Positions 8,429 through 18,439 of a DNA stretch of 64,000 nucleotides are shown piece after piece. A program made the position numbers and the translations under genes. The first letter of the stretch is position 1, and each line of letters begins with the position of its first letter. Source of the stretch: JABDMH01 sp965223025 (lineage in GTDB: Bacteria > Bacteroidota > Bacteroidia > Chitinophagales > Saprospiraceae); contig CBDCVP010000022.1 in the NCBI GenBank assembly GCA_965223025.1, positions 372,001 to 436,000 on the forward strand. Direction: 5' to 3'. The notes below the pieces were generated by a model. The model was not told the DNA's origin and did no database searches. It saw only the letters and a program-made list of their open reading frames with translations.

Positions 8429-11400
8429 ATGAAAAGAAGTAAACTTTTTTATCAGGTGCTGCTTCTCCTTTCGATGTTTTCCACGAGTCTTTTAGCTCAA
8501 AAGACAGTGAACGGCGTCATCAAGGATGAAAGCGGTGAACCACTGATCGGTGTAAACGTATTGGTGCAAGGTACGTCAACCGGGACTGTCAGTGAATTTG
8601 ATGGTTCGTACAGCGTCTCGGATGTTGATGATGCTACCGTATTAGTGTTCTCTTACACAGGGATGGAATCAAAGAGCGAAATCGTAGGCATGCGCTCTGT
8701 CATTGATGTCGTTTTAAAAAGTGCCTATCTCGATGAGGTCGTGGTCACAGCACTTGGTATTCGCCGTGAAGAGCGCTCGCTAGGATATTCCGTTGGACGG
8801 GTTTCCGGGGAAGATCTGAACATGGTATCTCAAGAAAACGTACTCAACAGCATCGCTGGAAAGGTATCCGGTGTCACCATCAATTCTACAGCTGGAGCAG
8901 GTTCTTCGGTGAGTATGGTCATCAGGGGAGCCAATTCATTAAATAATGACAATCAGCCCCTTTTTGTAGTTGATGGCGTACCCATCGCTAATACACTCAA
9001 CAATGTGAGCGAGATCGGTCGAGATAACCGGGTAGATTTTGGAAATGCCATCTCTGATCTGAATCCCAACGATATTGAAAGTGTATCTGTACTCAAAGGC
9101 CCAAGTGCAGCAGCGCTTTATGGCTCTCGCGCTGGTAATGGAGTGGTGCTGATCACCACGAAGTCCGGCACTAGAAATGATGGGATGTCGGTATCATTTA
9201 ATACAAGCACCGTATTTGACAATCCATATAAATTCCTTGATTTTCACACTACAAATGCGACCGGTGTCAGACCTTATACACCTGATAATAACCCATATCC
9301 GGGTGGACAATTGGTGATCGAAGAAGGATCAGCAGCCGGCATCGGACCCAGGTTGGATCAAGGCTATTCAGCCATTCAGTGGAACAGCCCTCTTGATGCA
9401 AATGGTAATCCCACTCCCACACCTCTGGTGTCTCATCCCAATAACATCAGAGACTTTGTTCAGACAGGCATCAACTCCAACAACAGCCTGGCCATCAGCA
9501 ACAACAATGATCTGCTGGCCTACCGATTGTCCTTCACGAATATGAGCAGTCGGGGTCTTATACCAAACTCAGACCTTTTCAAAAACTCGCTCAACTTTGC
9601 CTCCACCGTCAATGTTTCAAAAAAACTTAAGGTGAGTAGCAATGTCAATGTGGGAAGGACTCACTCCAACAATCGCCCAGCAGGCAACCGAGGTACCAAT
9701 CCCCTACAGTGGGCTTATGCGGTGTCGCCACACATCGACATCAATGAACTTAAGGATTACTGGGTGGAAGGTCAGGAGGGACTCCAACAAAGATCGCAAG
9801 CCATCGGTGATTACAACAATCCATGGTTTCTCGCTCATGAGGCGATCAATGCTTTTGAAAGAGATCGTCTCTACGGCAACATCAAGGGCGAATGGCAGGT
9901 AACTTCAAAATTTAGTCTGATGGCCAGATATTCTCTGGACCGTTTTGATGAGCAGAGGGAGACACGGGTGGCCAATAGCTACACGAAAGAAGCCAATGGT
10001 ATCTTTGGTATCATAGATTTAGATCGCAGTGAAACGAACACGGATTTCCTGGCCACCTACACCACGAATCTGTCTGATTTTTACATTTCGGCATCTGCTG
10101 GTGGAAACCTTCTAAAACAAGTGGGAGGAAACATACGAAATTCTACTCAAAAGCGAGGTAGCGGATTAATCATTCCGGGTCTCTACACCCTTAGCAACAT
10201 TGCTCCAAACAATCTGTCCTACAGCAATTTTCAATACGAAAAAGCCATTTACAGTGTATATGGTCTGATCAACTTAGGCTACAAGGATATGATTTATCTG
10301 GACGTGACCGGTCGAAACGATTGGTCTAGTACACTACCAGAAAACAATCGCTCCTATTTCTACCCTTCCACGGCCCTGAGTGTACTTATCAACAGGATGA
10401 TTGACATGCCCAATGTCAACATGCTAAAACTCAGAGCGGGTTGGGCACAAGTGGCCAACGACACGGATCCTTATTCGCTAGTGCCCACCTTGGGCAATGC
10501 AGGTGCATGGAATGGTGTGACCAGACTGAGCAAATCAAGTGGGTTGTTGACTCCCGACTTGAAGCCCGAGATATCCAGTTCCTTTGAGATAGGCACGGAC
10601 ATTCAACTTTACAATAATCGACTGCGGTTTGAAGGCACCTACTATACGGTAGAAAATGAGAATCAGATTCTCGGACTGCAACTACCTGTTTCCTCGGGTT
10701 ATACTCGTAAGACTGTCAATGCTGGATTGGTATCCAGCAAAGGCTGGGAGTTTATGGTCGGAGGTACGCCGATCAGAAATGCTCAGTGGCAGTGGGACCT
10801 TAACTTCAACATCTATCGCAACCGTACAACCATTGAAGAACTCGCCGAGGGCATCGAAAAGTTTCAAATGTGGCGGGATGCTAAAGGCGGTGCCTGGACT
10901 TATGTAGGTGAAGAGATCGGCGACATCTACGATGCCAAGTTGGTCACAGTGACCGACCCCAATTCACCTTACTTTGGGTATCCGATCTTAGACGATGAGG
11001 GATCCTGGCAGGACATAGATGACCAGGATACCAGGCACAAAATCGGCAACTTCAATCCAGATTTTATTTTGGGCATGCAGACCTCAATTAATTACAAGGC
11101 ATTTAGCCTCAATATGACCTTTGACTGGAGAAAGGGAGGGCAGTTTGTATCGCAGACTTATCGCTACTCGGAATCAGATCTCAGGACACAGCGATTCTTG
11201 GACGAGCTTATCGTCTATGATGGTCCACAGGACCAGCTACCACAGTTCCTAAAGGACAATGCTGACCAATACATCACCGATGGTATCAACATCGTTGGAG
11301 GCCCCGGTGAAGAGTATGGTGGTCAACCATTCGAATTTGGAGTTGTCATCAACGATGGGGTGTTTAATCCCGGTGTCATTGCCGAATATGATGATGATGG

Positions 11401-11776
11401 CAACATCACTGGTTACCTAGAAAACCTTGGTGGACCCGACACTCGATACATTCCATATGCCGCCAACTATCCATGGAGCTTCACCAGTTCTGCCACTTTT
11501 GATGCGGACTTTTTGAAGTTGCGAGAAATATCTTTTGGATATAGGTTGCCCTCTTCCTTTGTCCAAAAACTGGGTATACAAAATGCTAATTTGGCACTCT
11601 TCAGCAGGAATGTGATGCTTTGGACCAAGGCAAAAATCGGCATCGATCCAGAAAATGCCTTTCAACCGGAAGGTGGAGAACAAGGCAATGGCATCACATT
11701 TAAACAAGGAATCGAACGGTACAACGTCAATCCATTGGTGATCCCGGTTGGAATCAAGCTTGGAGTTACTTTTTAA
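8429..11776 (+). CDS. SusC/RagA-type TonB-dependent receptor
   Basis: Outer-membrane importer of 1115 aa that takes up oligosaccharides or peptides using TonB energy. Order of parts: signal peptide (1-24, ending in LLAQ), carboxypeptidase-like regulatory domain (about 25-110, with GEPLIGVNVLVQGTSTGTVS), TonB-box-like DEVVVTALG, a plug with the SusC signature AALYGSRAGNGVVLITTK (about 227-244), then a long beta-barrel ending in a terminal phenylalanine (LGVTF). The susD gene starts 13 bp after its stop codon, so the two are cotranscribed. Substrate cannot be read from the sequence, and no classical glycoside hydrolase gene is next to it. Confidence 0.97.
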   Translation: MKRSKLFYQVLLLLSMFSTSLLAQKTVNGVIKDESGEPLIGVNVLVQGTSTGTVSEFDGSYSVSDVDDATVLVFSYTGMESKSEIVGMRSVIDVVLKSAYLDEVVVTALGIRREERSLGYSVGRVSGEDLNMVSQENVLNSIAGKVSGVTINSTAGAGSSVSMVIRGANSLNNDNQPLFVVDGVPIANTLNNVSEIGRDNRVDFGNAISDLNPNDIESVSVLKGPSAAALYGSRAGNGVVLITTKSGTRNDGMSVSFNTSTVFDNPYKFLDFHTTNATGVRPYTPDNNPYPGGQLVIEEGSAAGIGPRLDQGYSAIQWNSPLDANGNPTPTPLVSHPNNIRDFVQTGINSNNSLAISNNNDLLAYRLSFTNMSSRGLIPNSDLFKNSLNFASTVNVSKKLKVSSNVNVGRTHSNNRPAGNRGTNPLQWAYAVSPHIDINELKDYWVEGQEGLQQRSQAIGDYNNPWFLAHEAINAFERDRLYGNIKGEWQVTSKFSLMARYSLDRFDEQRETRVANSYTKEANGIFGIIDLDRSETNTDFLATYTTNLSDFYISASAGGNLLKQVGGNIRNSTQKRGSGLIIPGLYTLSNIAPNNLSYSNFQYEKAIYSVYGLINLGYKDMIYLDVTGRNDWSSTLPENNRSYFYPSTALSVLINRMIDMPNVNMLKLRAGWAQVANDTDPYSLVPTLGNAGAWNGVTRLSKSSGLLTPDLKPEISSSFEIGTDIQLYNNRLRFEGTYYTVENENQILGLQLPVSSGYTRKTVNAGLVSSKGWEFMVGGTPIRNAQWQWDLNFNIYRNRTTIEELAEGIEKFQMWRDAKGGAWTYVGEEIGDIYDAKLVTVTDPNSPYFGYPILDDEGSWQDIDDQDTRHKIGNFNPDFILGMQTSINYKAFSLNMTFDWRKGGQFVSQTYRYSESDLRTQRFLDELIVYDGPQDQLPQFLKDNADQYITDGINIVGGPGEEYGGQPFEFGVVINDGVFNPGVIAEYDDDGNITGYLENLGGPDTRYIPYAANYPWSFTSSATFDADFLKLREISFGYRLPSSFVQKLGIQNANLALFSRNVMLWTKAKIGIDPENAFQPEGGEQGNGITFKQGIERYNVNPLVIPVGIKLGVTF

Positions 11777-11789
11777 TCTGAAAATTGAA

Positions 11790-13421
11790 ATGACAATGAA
11801 ATCGATAAATATATCTTCTGTTTTATTGCTGCTGCTATGTTTTTGTGCAGGATGTGATGATTTGACAGAACTCAATGAAAATCCCAATGGAGTTGAGCCC
11901 AGTGCTGCGCATCCGAATCTGATGATGGCGACAGTCCTCACAGAAAGCGCTAAGCAAGTGGTGGGACTGGGATTCGGAAATATTGCTGGTGTCATGCAGC
12001 ATACCCAGAAAGATGCATGGTTTGGTGGGCATAACGATTATGATTGGAATAATCAGAGTTGGGGTGGCCACTATGGCATCCTTCGCAACGCTGATCATAT
12101 GCAAACACGGGCAATGGATCTCGATCTGGAGTTCCATCAGGGCATAGCACTCTTGATGAAGGCTTTCACCTTTGGCATGATTACTGACCTCTGGGGTCCG
12201 GCTCCCTATTCCAATGCGCTCAAAGGAGACCAGGGTGGCAACGAAAATTTGCTGCCGGCATTCGATGATCAGGCTCAAATATACGATGGCATCCTAAGCA
12301 ACCTTGCCACTGCCAGCAGCATGCTGTCGAAACCTGAAAGTCAATACATCGGAATAATCTCAGATGTAGATGTCATCTATGATGGTGATGTCGGTCTGTG
12401 GCAAAAATTTGCCAACTCACTACAGTTGAGGTACTATATGAGGATTTCTGAAAAGGATCCTTCCAAGGCAAAGTCTGGTTTTGAATCGGTAGCATCCCAG
12501 CCATTAATTCTGGATCCTTCCGAAGATGCTACCATGGAGTATGTGGGCACCAGCGATAGCGATTCATGGCCATCAAACTCGGTGACAGACATTAGCGGCA
12601 GTGCTTACCGTCGGATCAAAATGTGTGCAACCCTGGTCGATAAACTTCAGGATCTCGATGATCCTAGGTTGGCCATCTGGGCTGAGCCGATAGATGTGCC
12701 CCTGGTCGTCGATGAAAGTGCGGCTGCAGGTACCGATGTAGTAGAAGATGGTATACGTAGATTGGCACCGGATGTGGTGGCAGACCTGGATATAGATACA
12801 GATCCCAGCTATGTGGGCATACCACCAAGTCTATCCGCCATACCGAGCGGATACAATCTCAATCCAACACCTGGTCAAACCTCCTTCAACCCACACGTAT
12901 CCTATCTAAATGCCATCTATCAAGAAGCAGCTCACCCATTGCTTCTAGCAAGAATGATGTCGGCAGCAGAGGTGCACTTTCTTCTGGCAGAAGCAGCCCA
13001 AAAAGGCTGGAATGTCGGAGGCAGTGCAGAGGAGCATTACAATGCTGGCATCAAAGCATCGCTGGAGACCTGGGGTGTCGGTGATGCCTATGATGCATAT
13101 ATAGCCAATGATGGTGTCGCGTTCGAGGGCACGATCGAGCAAATCATCGAGCAAAAATGGATAGCTAGTTGGACAGCTGCCGGAGAAGCATGGATGGATT
13201 ATCGCAGAACGGGATTACCTGCCCTTAAGGCTGGACCAGCAGCTAAGCGAGATGCTTTACCTGTAAGATTTTACTACATGCAAGATGAATTGAGTATCAA
13301 CGCGGCCAATGCCACGCAGGCGCTCAATTCCTTGGAGGAAACTGCATTTTCTCAGGCCGACGGAAAAAACAGCGCTTGGTCAAAATCCTGGCTATTGCAA
13401 GGCACCAACAAGCCTTGGTAA
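11790..13421 (+). CDS. SusD/RagB nutrient-binding outer-membrane lipoprotein
   Basis: Surface lipoprotein of about 543 aa that caps the SusC barrel and binds the nutrient. The N-terminus is a lipoprotein signal with lipobox CAGC (acylated Cys at residue 22), followed by DDLTELNENPNGVEPS, a typical opening of the SusD-like_2 subgroup. TPR-like helices and the C-terminal segment with IIEQKWIASW and WMDYRRTGLP are characteristic. The frame is open further upstream into susC, but ATG codons at 11790 and 11796 just precede the signal, so translation starts there. It is paired with susC and followed by a strong terminator. Confident family call; ligand unknown. Confidence 0.95.
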   Translation: MTMKSINISSVLLLLLCFCAGCDDLTELNENPNGVEPSAAHPNLMMATVLTESAKQVVGLGFGNIAGVMQHTQKDAWFGGHNDYDWNNQSWGGHYGILRNADHMQTRAMDLDLEFHQGIALLMKAFTFGMITDLWGPAPYSNALKGDQGGNENLLPAFDDQAQIYDGILSNLATASSMLSKPESQYIGIISDVDVIYDGDVGLWQKFANSLQLRYYMRISEKDPSKAKSGFESVASQPLILDPSEDATMEYVGTSDSDSWPSNSVTDISGSAYRRIKMCATLVDKLQDLDDPRLAIWAEPIDVPLVVDESAAAGTDVVEDGIRRLAPDVVADLDIDTDPSYVGIPPSLSAIPSGYNLNPTPGQTSFNPHVSYLNAIYQEAAHPLLLARMMSAAEVHFLLAEAAQKGWNVGGSAEEHYNAGIKASLETWGVGDAYDAYIANDGVAFEGTIEQIIEQKWIASWTAAGEAWMDYRRTGLPALKAGPAAKRDALPVRFYYMQDELSINAANATQALNSLEETAFSQADGKNSAWSKSWLLQGTNKPW

Positions 13422-13730
13422 GAATTTACGTTTTTTGATGGCAGTAATGGCGGGACCACAAGGGTTCCGCCATTTGTTTTTATCCAGAAAAAACAGAAGT
13501 CATCCTGGCCTCGATTTCCATCTTGGCCACCCCGCTAAATCCGCACTATATACCGTTCGGCACCCAACAAAGGCGATCCAGCATACTGAGTAGAGGCATG
13601 AGGGGAGTACAGAGTATGCTGACTGAGCACACTCCCATCGACTCACTCCTGACCTGATGGAGCATGAATCTATCTAATCCATGTTTTCTCAAATCAGTGT
13701 GTTAAATTCGTCCAATATATCACACTGCCC
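13422..13730. other. Intergenic gap, susD to permease
   Basis: 309 bp containing the susD terminator and, downstream of it, the presumed promoter of the permease gene. Nothing else was recognised. Confidence 0.4.
13447..13481 (+). terminator. Rho-independent terminator after susD
   Basis: An 11-bp stem (13447-13457 with 13463-13473, one G-U pair) has a 5-nt loop ACAAG and is followed by TTGTTTTT. It begins 26 bp after the susD stop codon and marks the end of the susCD transcript. Confidence 0.85.
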
Positions 13731-15965
13731 ATGCCAGACAATGCTTCGCACTCAAAAGTAAAAACTGAGCTCGGCCGAGAACTAGGCCTGACCACAGCGT
13801 TGGCCATCGGTATCGGAACGATGATTGCTGCAGGAATATTTACCCTCTCAGGATTGGCCATCCGCAATGTAGGCACTTCAGCCATCATCTCCTTCGCGTT
13901 GGCAGCGCTGGTATCCCTCCTGACCGCATTGACCTACTGTGAGTTTGTATGTATATATCCGCATTCTGGTGAAGGATACCTCTATACGCGCAAGACTTTT
14001 AAAGCGCCCGTTGCTTACCTGGTGGGCTTTTGTCTATTTCTAGGTTACGCATCAAGTTGTGCCTTCTACATCGCTAGTCTCTCTAGTTACTTCATTGAAT
14101 TTATCATGGAAACACCATTAGAGAGTGCATCCGGTATTGCGGTGTTGATTGGGTTGGCGATCCTCAACATCAAAGGGACCAAGGAGTCAGGCAAGTTTCA
14201 GATCATCGTAACTGCTGCAAAAATTCTGCTCTTGATTTGGTTTGTCATGGGAGGTATACGCTTTGTGGAGACAAACAACATCATCGCCAGAATAAGTACC
14301 GACATCGTTGATATTGCCCAAACATCTGCATTGGTGTTTATTACATTCTTTGGGTTTTCTGCCATAGCGGCCTCAGCAGGGGAAGTCAAGAATCCCCGCC
14401 GCAATATACCCCGGGCCATATTCTGGTCCATCGGCATTGTCACGGTGTTGTACATCTTCGTCGTTATAGTCATCATCGCGGCAGACCTGACAGAATACAC
14501 CGAAGCTGCCATGGGCATTGCTGCGACCAAATACTTGGGTGGAGTGGGTGGAATGGTGATCGTAGGCGGTGCGATTTTTTCGATGATTTCGGCCTCCAAT
14601 GCCTCGATTATGGCCGGTAGTCGCGTGGCCTTGGCGATGAGTCGGTTGGGTCACCTGCCCAAGGAGATAGGTATGATCAATGACCGGACACGCACACCTA
14701 TTATGGCCCTTTTTGCCGTTTGTGGATTGATCTTGTTGTTTATCCTAATTCTACCCTTAGAAAGCCTCGCACACTTTGCAGATACGGTGCTGCTCATCGC
14801 GCTGACCATGGTCAATTTGGCATTGATTTTTCACCGAAAAAAATTTCCCAAAATCCGCAGAACTTTCCGAGTACCCTTTGTGCCCGTGCTACCGATACTG
14901 GGCATTCTGGCTAACCTTTATCTATTGATTCAACTGTTTAGCCATGCCAGCACCGTGATCCTGGCACTGGTTTGTTTACTGTTGGGCTTTGTTGGATTTA
15001 TTACCTGGAAAGGCGCACAGCCTGAAGAGCTCGCCATCCCAGGAGATAAATCAAAGGTCGCCCACGGCAGCTTTGCGGTAGAGGAAGGCACCAAAAAACC
15101 GCACATCCTGCTACCCATTGCCAATCCATCCAATGTTCAAGCCTTAATGTCCATGACAGCCAAGTTGGCCAAAGAAAAGGACGCTGTGGTGGTTGTTTTG
15201 AAAGTGCTAACCGTACCCCAGCAGATGCCTTTGGACTATAATTTTGCAGAACTGGAACAAGAGAGAAAATTATTGGATTTTGCCCAGACACAAGGTGAGC
15301 AATGTAATGTTGACGTGACCGCTATTTTGCGCATCGGACACAATGCAGCCAAGGCCATCTTGGAAACAGCCAGAGAATATCATTGCCACTTAATCATCCT
15401 GGGATGGAAAGGTTTTTCGACCAGTACCGATAAAATCCTAGGAAGAGTGACCGATGCCATTGTGACCCATGCTCGAAGCGATATCATGCTGATCAAACTA
15501 AGTCGGTCTCAGAAAATTCAACATATTCTTCTACCCACTGGAGGAGGAGAACATGCCAAGGCCGCAGAGCTCTACGCGGCCTCTCTTGCTCAATCCCTGG
15601 ATGGCAAGTTGACCGTATGCAGGGTGGAATCACCAGAATCAAAAAACACGAAGACAAAGAAGGATGCGGAACACGAACTGGAAGAAGCCAAAACCAGAAT
15701 ACGTAAGCACAACGGGCTGGAGGCTGAGAGCATCGTCGTATTCCATGACTCAATTGTCGATGGTATCGAAAATGTAGCTTTAGACTATGACACCATCATG
15801 GTCGGTGCAACACGAGACAGTATTTATCAACAAATTCTGTTTGGCAGTATACCGGAGGAGCTTGCAAAGAGATCAGATAAGACAGTGGTTATGGTCAAAC
15901 ATTACCACCCGGTCAAAGCATTGTTTGGTCGTGTGCTGAGTGAGGAGAAAACAGAAGAATCCTGA
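13731..15965 (+). CDS. APC-family permease fused to two Usp domains
   Basis: A 744-aa inner-membrane transporter. Residues about 15-430 form a multi-span amino acid/polyamine/organocation permease, with the family opening GLTTALAIGIGTMIAAGIFTLSG and a roughly 12-helix pattern. Residues about 450-590 and 600-725 are two universal-stress-protein-like domains; the second shows VGATRDSIYQQILFGSIPEELAKRS, the ATP-loop region typical of Usp folds, and the first shows IILGWKGFSTSTDKILGRV. APC permeases with cytoplasmic Usp tails are known, and the tail is thought to regulate transport by nucleotide binding. Substrate is unknown. It is monocistronic, with a terminator upstream and a convergent gene downstream. 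Confidence 0.92.
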   Translation: MPDNASHSKVKTELGRELGLTTALAIGIGTMIAAGIFTLSGLAIRNVGTSAIISFALAALVSLLTALTYCEFVCIYPHSGEGYLYTRKTFKAPVAYLVGFCLFLGYASSCAFYIASLSSYFIEFIMETPLESASGIAVLIGLAILNIKGTKESGKFQIIVTAAKILLLIWFVMGGIRFVETNNIIARISTDIVDIAQTSALVFITFFGFSAIAASAGEVKNPRRNIPRAIFWSIGIVTVLYIFVVIVIIAADLTEYTEAAMGIAATKYLGGVGGMVIVGGAIFSMISASNASIMAGSRVALAMSRLGHLPKEIGMINDRTRTPIMALFAVCGLILLFILILPLESLAHFADTVLLIALTMVNLALIFHRKKFPKIRRTFRVPFVPVLPILGILANLYLLIQLFSHASTVILALVCLLLGFVGFITWKGAQPEELAIPGDKSKVAHGSFAVEEGTKKPHILLPIANPSNVQALMSMTAKLAKEKDAVVVVLKVLTVPQQMPLDYNFAELEQERKLLDFAQTQGEQCNVDVTAILRIGHNAAKAILETAREYHCHLIILGWKGFSTSTDKILGRVTDAIVTHARSDIMLIKLSRSQKIQHILLPTGGGEHAKAAELYAASLAQSLDGKLTVCRVESPESKNTKTKKDAEHELEEAKTRIRKHNGLEAESIVVFHDSIVDGIENVALDYDTIMVGATRDSIYQQILFGSIPEELAKRSDKTVVMVKHYHPVKALFGRVLSEEKTEES

Positions 15966-16467
15966 TTAGACAAGTAAAAAAGTGGCTCTTGGCCATATTT
16001 AGTGGGTTCTGGTCAAAGAACCCCGAGTGGGTGAATTAACAGTCTAGCGTGTTTAAGGAGTCGTAGCATGTTTCTAGAGCGAGGGTTAGTGCTGTATTCA
16101 ATCTGCCTTCCATGGATTGATGTACGCATAAGACCTTTGAAAAGTCCTGATATTCAATCACTTCAGGAGCAAAGCAACTGCCCCCAAGACGAGTTTCTAG
16201 AATGTAGGATTTCCGAATTTGTTTTAGGCTTAGGCCTTACAGCCTTGACTTTTTGGTCCTTTTGTGTCAAGACAAAAGGACATCAATTAACCACATAGCA
16301 TCAATGAGCCACGAGCGATGGATTGACTATTATCATAATTCTATAGCTGACCAGTGAGCTTACTGATAAAAAGGGATTTTTCAAAAGATGTTCAACTAAA
16401 ATCGGAAAAGACCCACTAAATACATCTAAGTGCCAAAAAAGTATTGTAAAAGTGCAAGACTGGGATT
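15966..16467. other. Convergent intergenic region with two hairpins
   Basis: 502 bp between the ends of the permease gene and the minus-strand HEAT-like gene. It has a 7-bp inverted repeat (GGGTTCT/AGAACCC, 16004-16023, 6-nt loop) and a perfect 10-bp inverted repeat (GTCCTTTTGT/ACAAAAGGAC, 16256-16281, 6-nt loop). Neither has a downstream T run, so they are weak terminator candidates. No convincing gene was seen. Confidence 0.5.
16256..16281. repeat. Perfect 10-bp inverted repeat
   Basis: Arms at 16256-16265 and 16272-16281 around a GTCAAG loop, in a convergent intergenic region. It could end transcription or fold in RNA, but it lacks a clear T tract on either strand. Confidence 0.6.
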
Positions 16468-16857
16468 TCAAATGTTGATTCGCCAGTACATCCAACTGGT
16501 CATATTGCCGTGACGGCACCACTTGATGGCTTTTTCTATCTCCCTCTTACATATTTGATCCTTGTGGACACATGGTTCAGAGTCCACAGTATCAGAATAC
16601 AATTTTTCCAAAAAGGGCAAGGTGCGCTCTTCAGCAAACTGGCCCAAGGACCATATGGCGGAGTTCTTCATTGCAATGCTATGGGTATGTGAGCAGACCA
16701 AAGCCGTCAGTGATTCGACAGCTGGAAGTTGGTATTCCAATTGAGCTGCCTTGGTCACCATTTCAACATCGTGGTAAATGGAAGAGAAAGCAACAACCGT
16801 ACATACTATACATACGATGCCTCCGAGCATGAACAAATAAACTAAACCCTTTCTCAT
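16468..16857 (-). CDS. Small membrane-anchored HEAT-repeat-like protein
   Basis: About 129 aa from the ATG at 16857. The frame could open at a TTG at 16884, but that would overlap the stop codon of the upstream gene. Residues about 3-23 form one hydrophobic anchor (GLVYLFMLGGIVCIVCTVVAF). The rest looks like one or two HEAT-type helical pairs (VESLTALVCSHTHSIAMKNSAIWSLGQFAEERTLPFLEKLY), usually a protein-binding module. Five cysteines are present in total. It follows the PqaA-like hydrolase gene by about 23 bp, so the two are probably cotranscribed. Function unknown. Confidence 0.68.
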   Translation of the reverse strand: MRKGLVYLFMLGGIVCIVCTVVAFSSIYHDVEMVTKAAQLEYQLPAVESLTALVCSHTHSIAMKNSAIWSLGQFAEERTLPFLEKLYSDTVDSEPCVHKDQICKREIEKAIKWCRHGNMTSWMYWRINI

Positions 16858-16880
16858 AAAAGACTCCAAAGACGAATTGA

Positions 16881-18248
16881 TCAAAAAACTTCATCATCAT
16901 CTGCCACATACACCCGAGTGCTCACGGTGTAAACACCTCCGGTAGGTTTTTCGTATTCCAGATCAACATAAAAAGCGATAAATCCCGCTGTCGGATAATC
17001 TATATTCTTGATCACCACAGGATCACTGCTGAGAGCAATTTCCTGGCTATTCCATTCATCATCACGAAAATCCCGATCGTCAGAATCTGACCACCAAAAC
17101 CTTGCACCTTTAAGTGTACGCTTCGAGGTACCTACACTTAGACTGATGTGGTGCTTAGTAGCCGTCAGGTTTTCCTCGCAAACCGGGTATGCCTTCTTGC
17201 GATTGGCAGCACCAAAAAAGGCACTGAGAGCGTTGATGGCTTGCGTTTTATCACCAAGGCCATGACCAGCATTGGGTACATAATGTATTAGATTGTGACC
17301 TGGAATATCATCGATATAGTGCTTCACAGCATCGACTGGCCAGTACTCATCATTGGTACCGAGTACCAGCATTTTGGGCATATTGAGCTTCGACCGATAG
17401 GAATATGGATCCACCATTAAAGTAAGATCATCGCTCTCACCATCGTCGATATCTTTGACAATCCCCAACTTTACATAGTCCTCGATCTGAATACTGTAGT
17501 CATCCCAGGCTTCGATATGATATTTGAGGCTGACAGGCATATTTAATACATCGATGACCATCGGTGCCATGGCGACTACTCGTTCATCCTGGCTTCCTGT
17601 CAGCCATGTCGTCCAGCCACGCTTGGATGCACCCGATACGACAAAACCCTTCACCTTTTTCCTCAGTGTTTCGTGGCTAAAGGCCTCAATCGCATCCATG
17701 GCTCGTACGGCACTTTTGACCATCGGAAAAAGCAGTGGCCAGCTGAAATCTTGGTCCTGCTTATACTGGTGGAATGTGTAAGAGATCAAAGCATCCTCTG
17801 CCAAGTCGTCATACAGTGGCTGATTAGGAGTTTGTCTAAGAATAGCCACCAAGGCCTTATTTTCTTCAGCTACCTTACTCATGGCCATCATAAATGGTTC
17901 GTCATGGCCTTTCCAGTTTGGCTCTCCTTCTTTGACACTCCCACCGGTGATAAAGAGCAAGGCCCTCTTATACTTGATCTTCTTTGGGGCCAATATAGTG
18001 AGTTGATGTACCCAATTGATGCCTCGCCATTGTTGCGATGTCAGTTTGATCTCATGTGCTGTAACCATGCCGATCTGATGAGTCTCCTTGGTCTTCCATC
18101 GATAGTGCTGATCGCCATTCTGGAGATAGGCCTTCAAGGCCGTCGAAGGACTAATGGGCAGCGTGACTTGAAACGAAGAACAAATGAAAAGAAGAAGAAG
18201 GAGTGTTCCTGAACAACTAAATATCTTAACTAGATGTGAGTGAGACAT
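16881..18248 (-). CDS. PhoPQ-activated pathogenicity-related (PqaA-like) hydrolase
   Basis: A 455-aa exported alpha/beta-hydrolase-like protein of the PhoPQ-regulated/PqaA family. There is a signal peptide of about 30 residues. A nucleophile-elbow-like motif GASKRG is centred on S208 (VSGASKRGWTTWLTG). The acid is likely D300 in LGTNDEYWPVD and the histidine H329 in PNAGHG, which gives a complete Ser-Asp-His set. The family is named from Salmonella, where it is linked to antimicrobial peptide resistance, but in environmental Bacteroidota and Planctomycetes its substrates are unknown. It is divergent from the polytopic membrane protein and precedes the HEAT-like gene. Probably periplasmic. Confidence 0.9.
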   Translation of the reverse strand: MSHSHLVKIFSCSGTLLLLLFICSSFQVTLPISPSTALKAYLQNGDQHYRWKTKETHQIGMVTAHEIKLTSQQWRGINWVHQLTILAPKKIKYKRALLFITGGSVKEGEPNWKGHDEPFMMAMSKVAEENKALVAILRQTPNQPLYDDLAEDALISYTFHQYKQDQDFSWPLLFPMVKSAVRAMDAIEAFSHETLRKKVKGFVVSGASKRGWTTWLTGSQDERVVAMAPMVIDVLNMPVSLKYHIEAWDDYSIQIEDYVKLGIVKDIDDGESDDLTLMVDPYSYRSKLNMPKMLVLGTNDEYWPVDAVKHYIDDIPGHNLIHYVPNAGHGLGDKTQAINALSAFFGAANRKKAYPVCEENLTATKHHISLSVGTSKRTLKGARFWWSDSDDRDFRDDEWNSQEIALSSDPVVIKNIDYPTAGFIAFYVDLEYEKPTGGVYTVSTRVYVADDDEVF

Positions 18249-18319
18249 AAGAGAGATTTTGCGACCGAACGTCTAAATTCGATCCAATATAAGACAGAAT
18301 ATATACATGATCCGTGGTG

Positions 18320-18348
18320 CAAGAGTCAAAATTGCACAAGAGTCAAAA
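18320..18348. repeat. Pair of 12-bp direct repeats in divergent promoter region
   Basis: CAAGAGTCAAAA occurs at 18320-18331 and again at 18337-18348, a 17-bp period, in the 176-bp A/T-rich region between the PqaA-like gene and the divergent membrane-protein gene. The layout resembles a tandem operator bound by a dimeric or AraC/LacI-type regulator. This is inference; no regulator gene is adjacent. Confidence 0.5.
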
Positions 18349-18439
18349 AACAATAGACAAATAGAATAAAAATAAAAGCAATAATTCTCCAATACTCTTT
18401 CCTTAGCATCTATCCTTTTCTCGAGTGAGAATTACATTT

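Noticed and set aside
11417..11995. 192-codon minus-strand frame opposite the susC end and susD start
   Set aside because: It lies entirely antisense to two strong genes, has low-complexity composition and no family signature.
14198..14654. Minus-strand frames opposite the permease gene
   Set aside because: Met/Thr/Ile-rich composition typical of the antisense of membrane helices.
15966..16467. 76-codon plus-strand frame (16068-16298) in a convergent gap
   Set aside because: No family signature, and located where no operon gene is expected.
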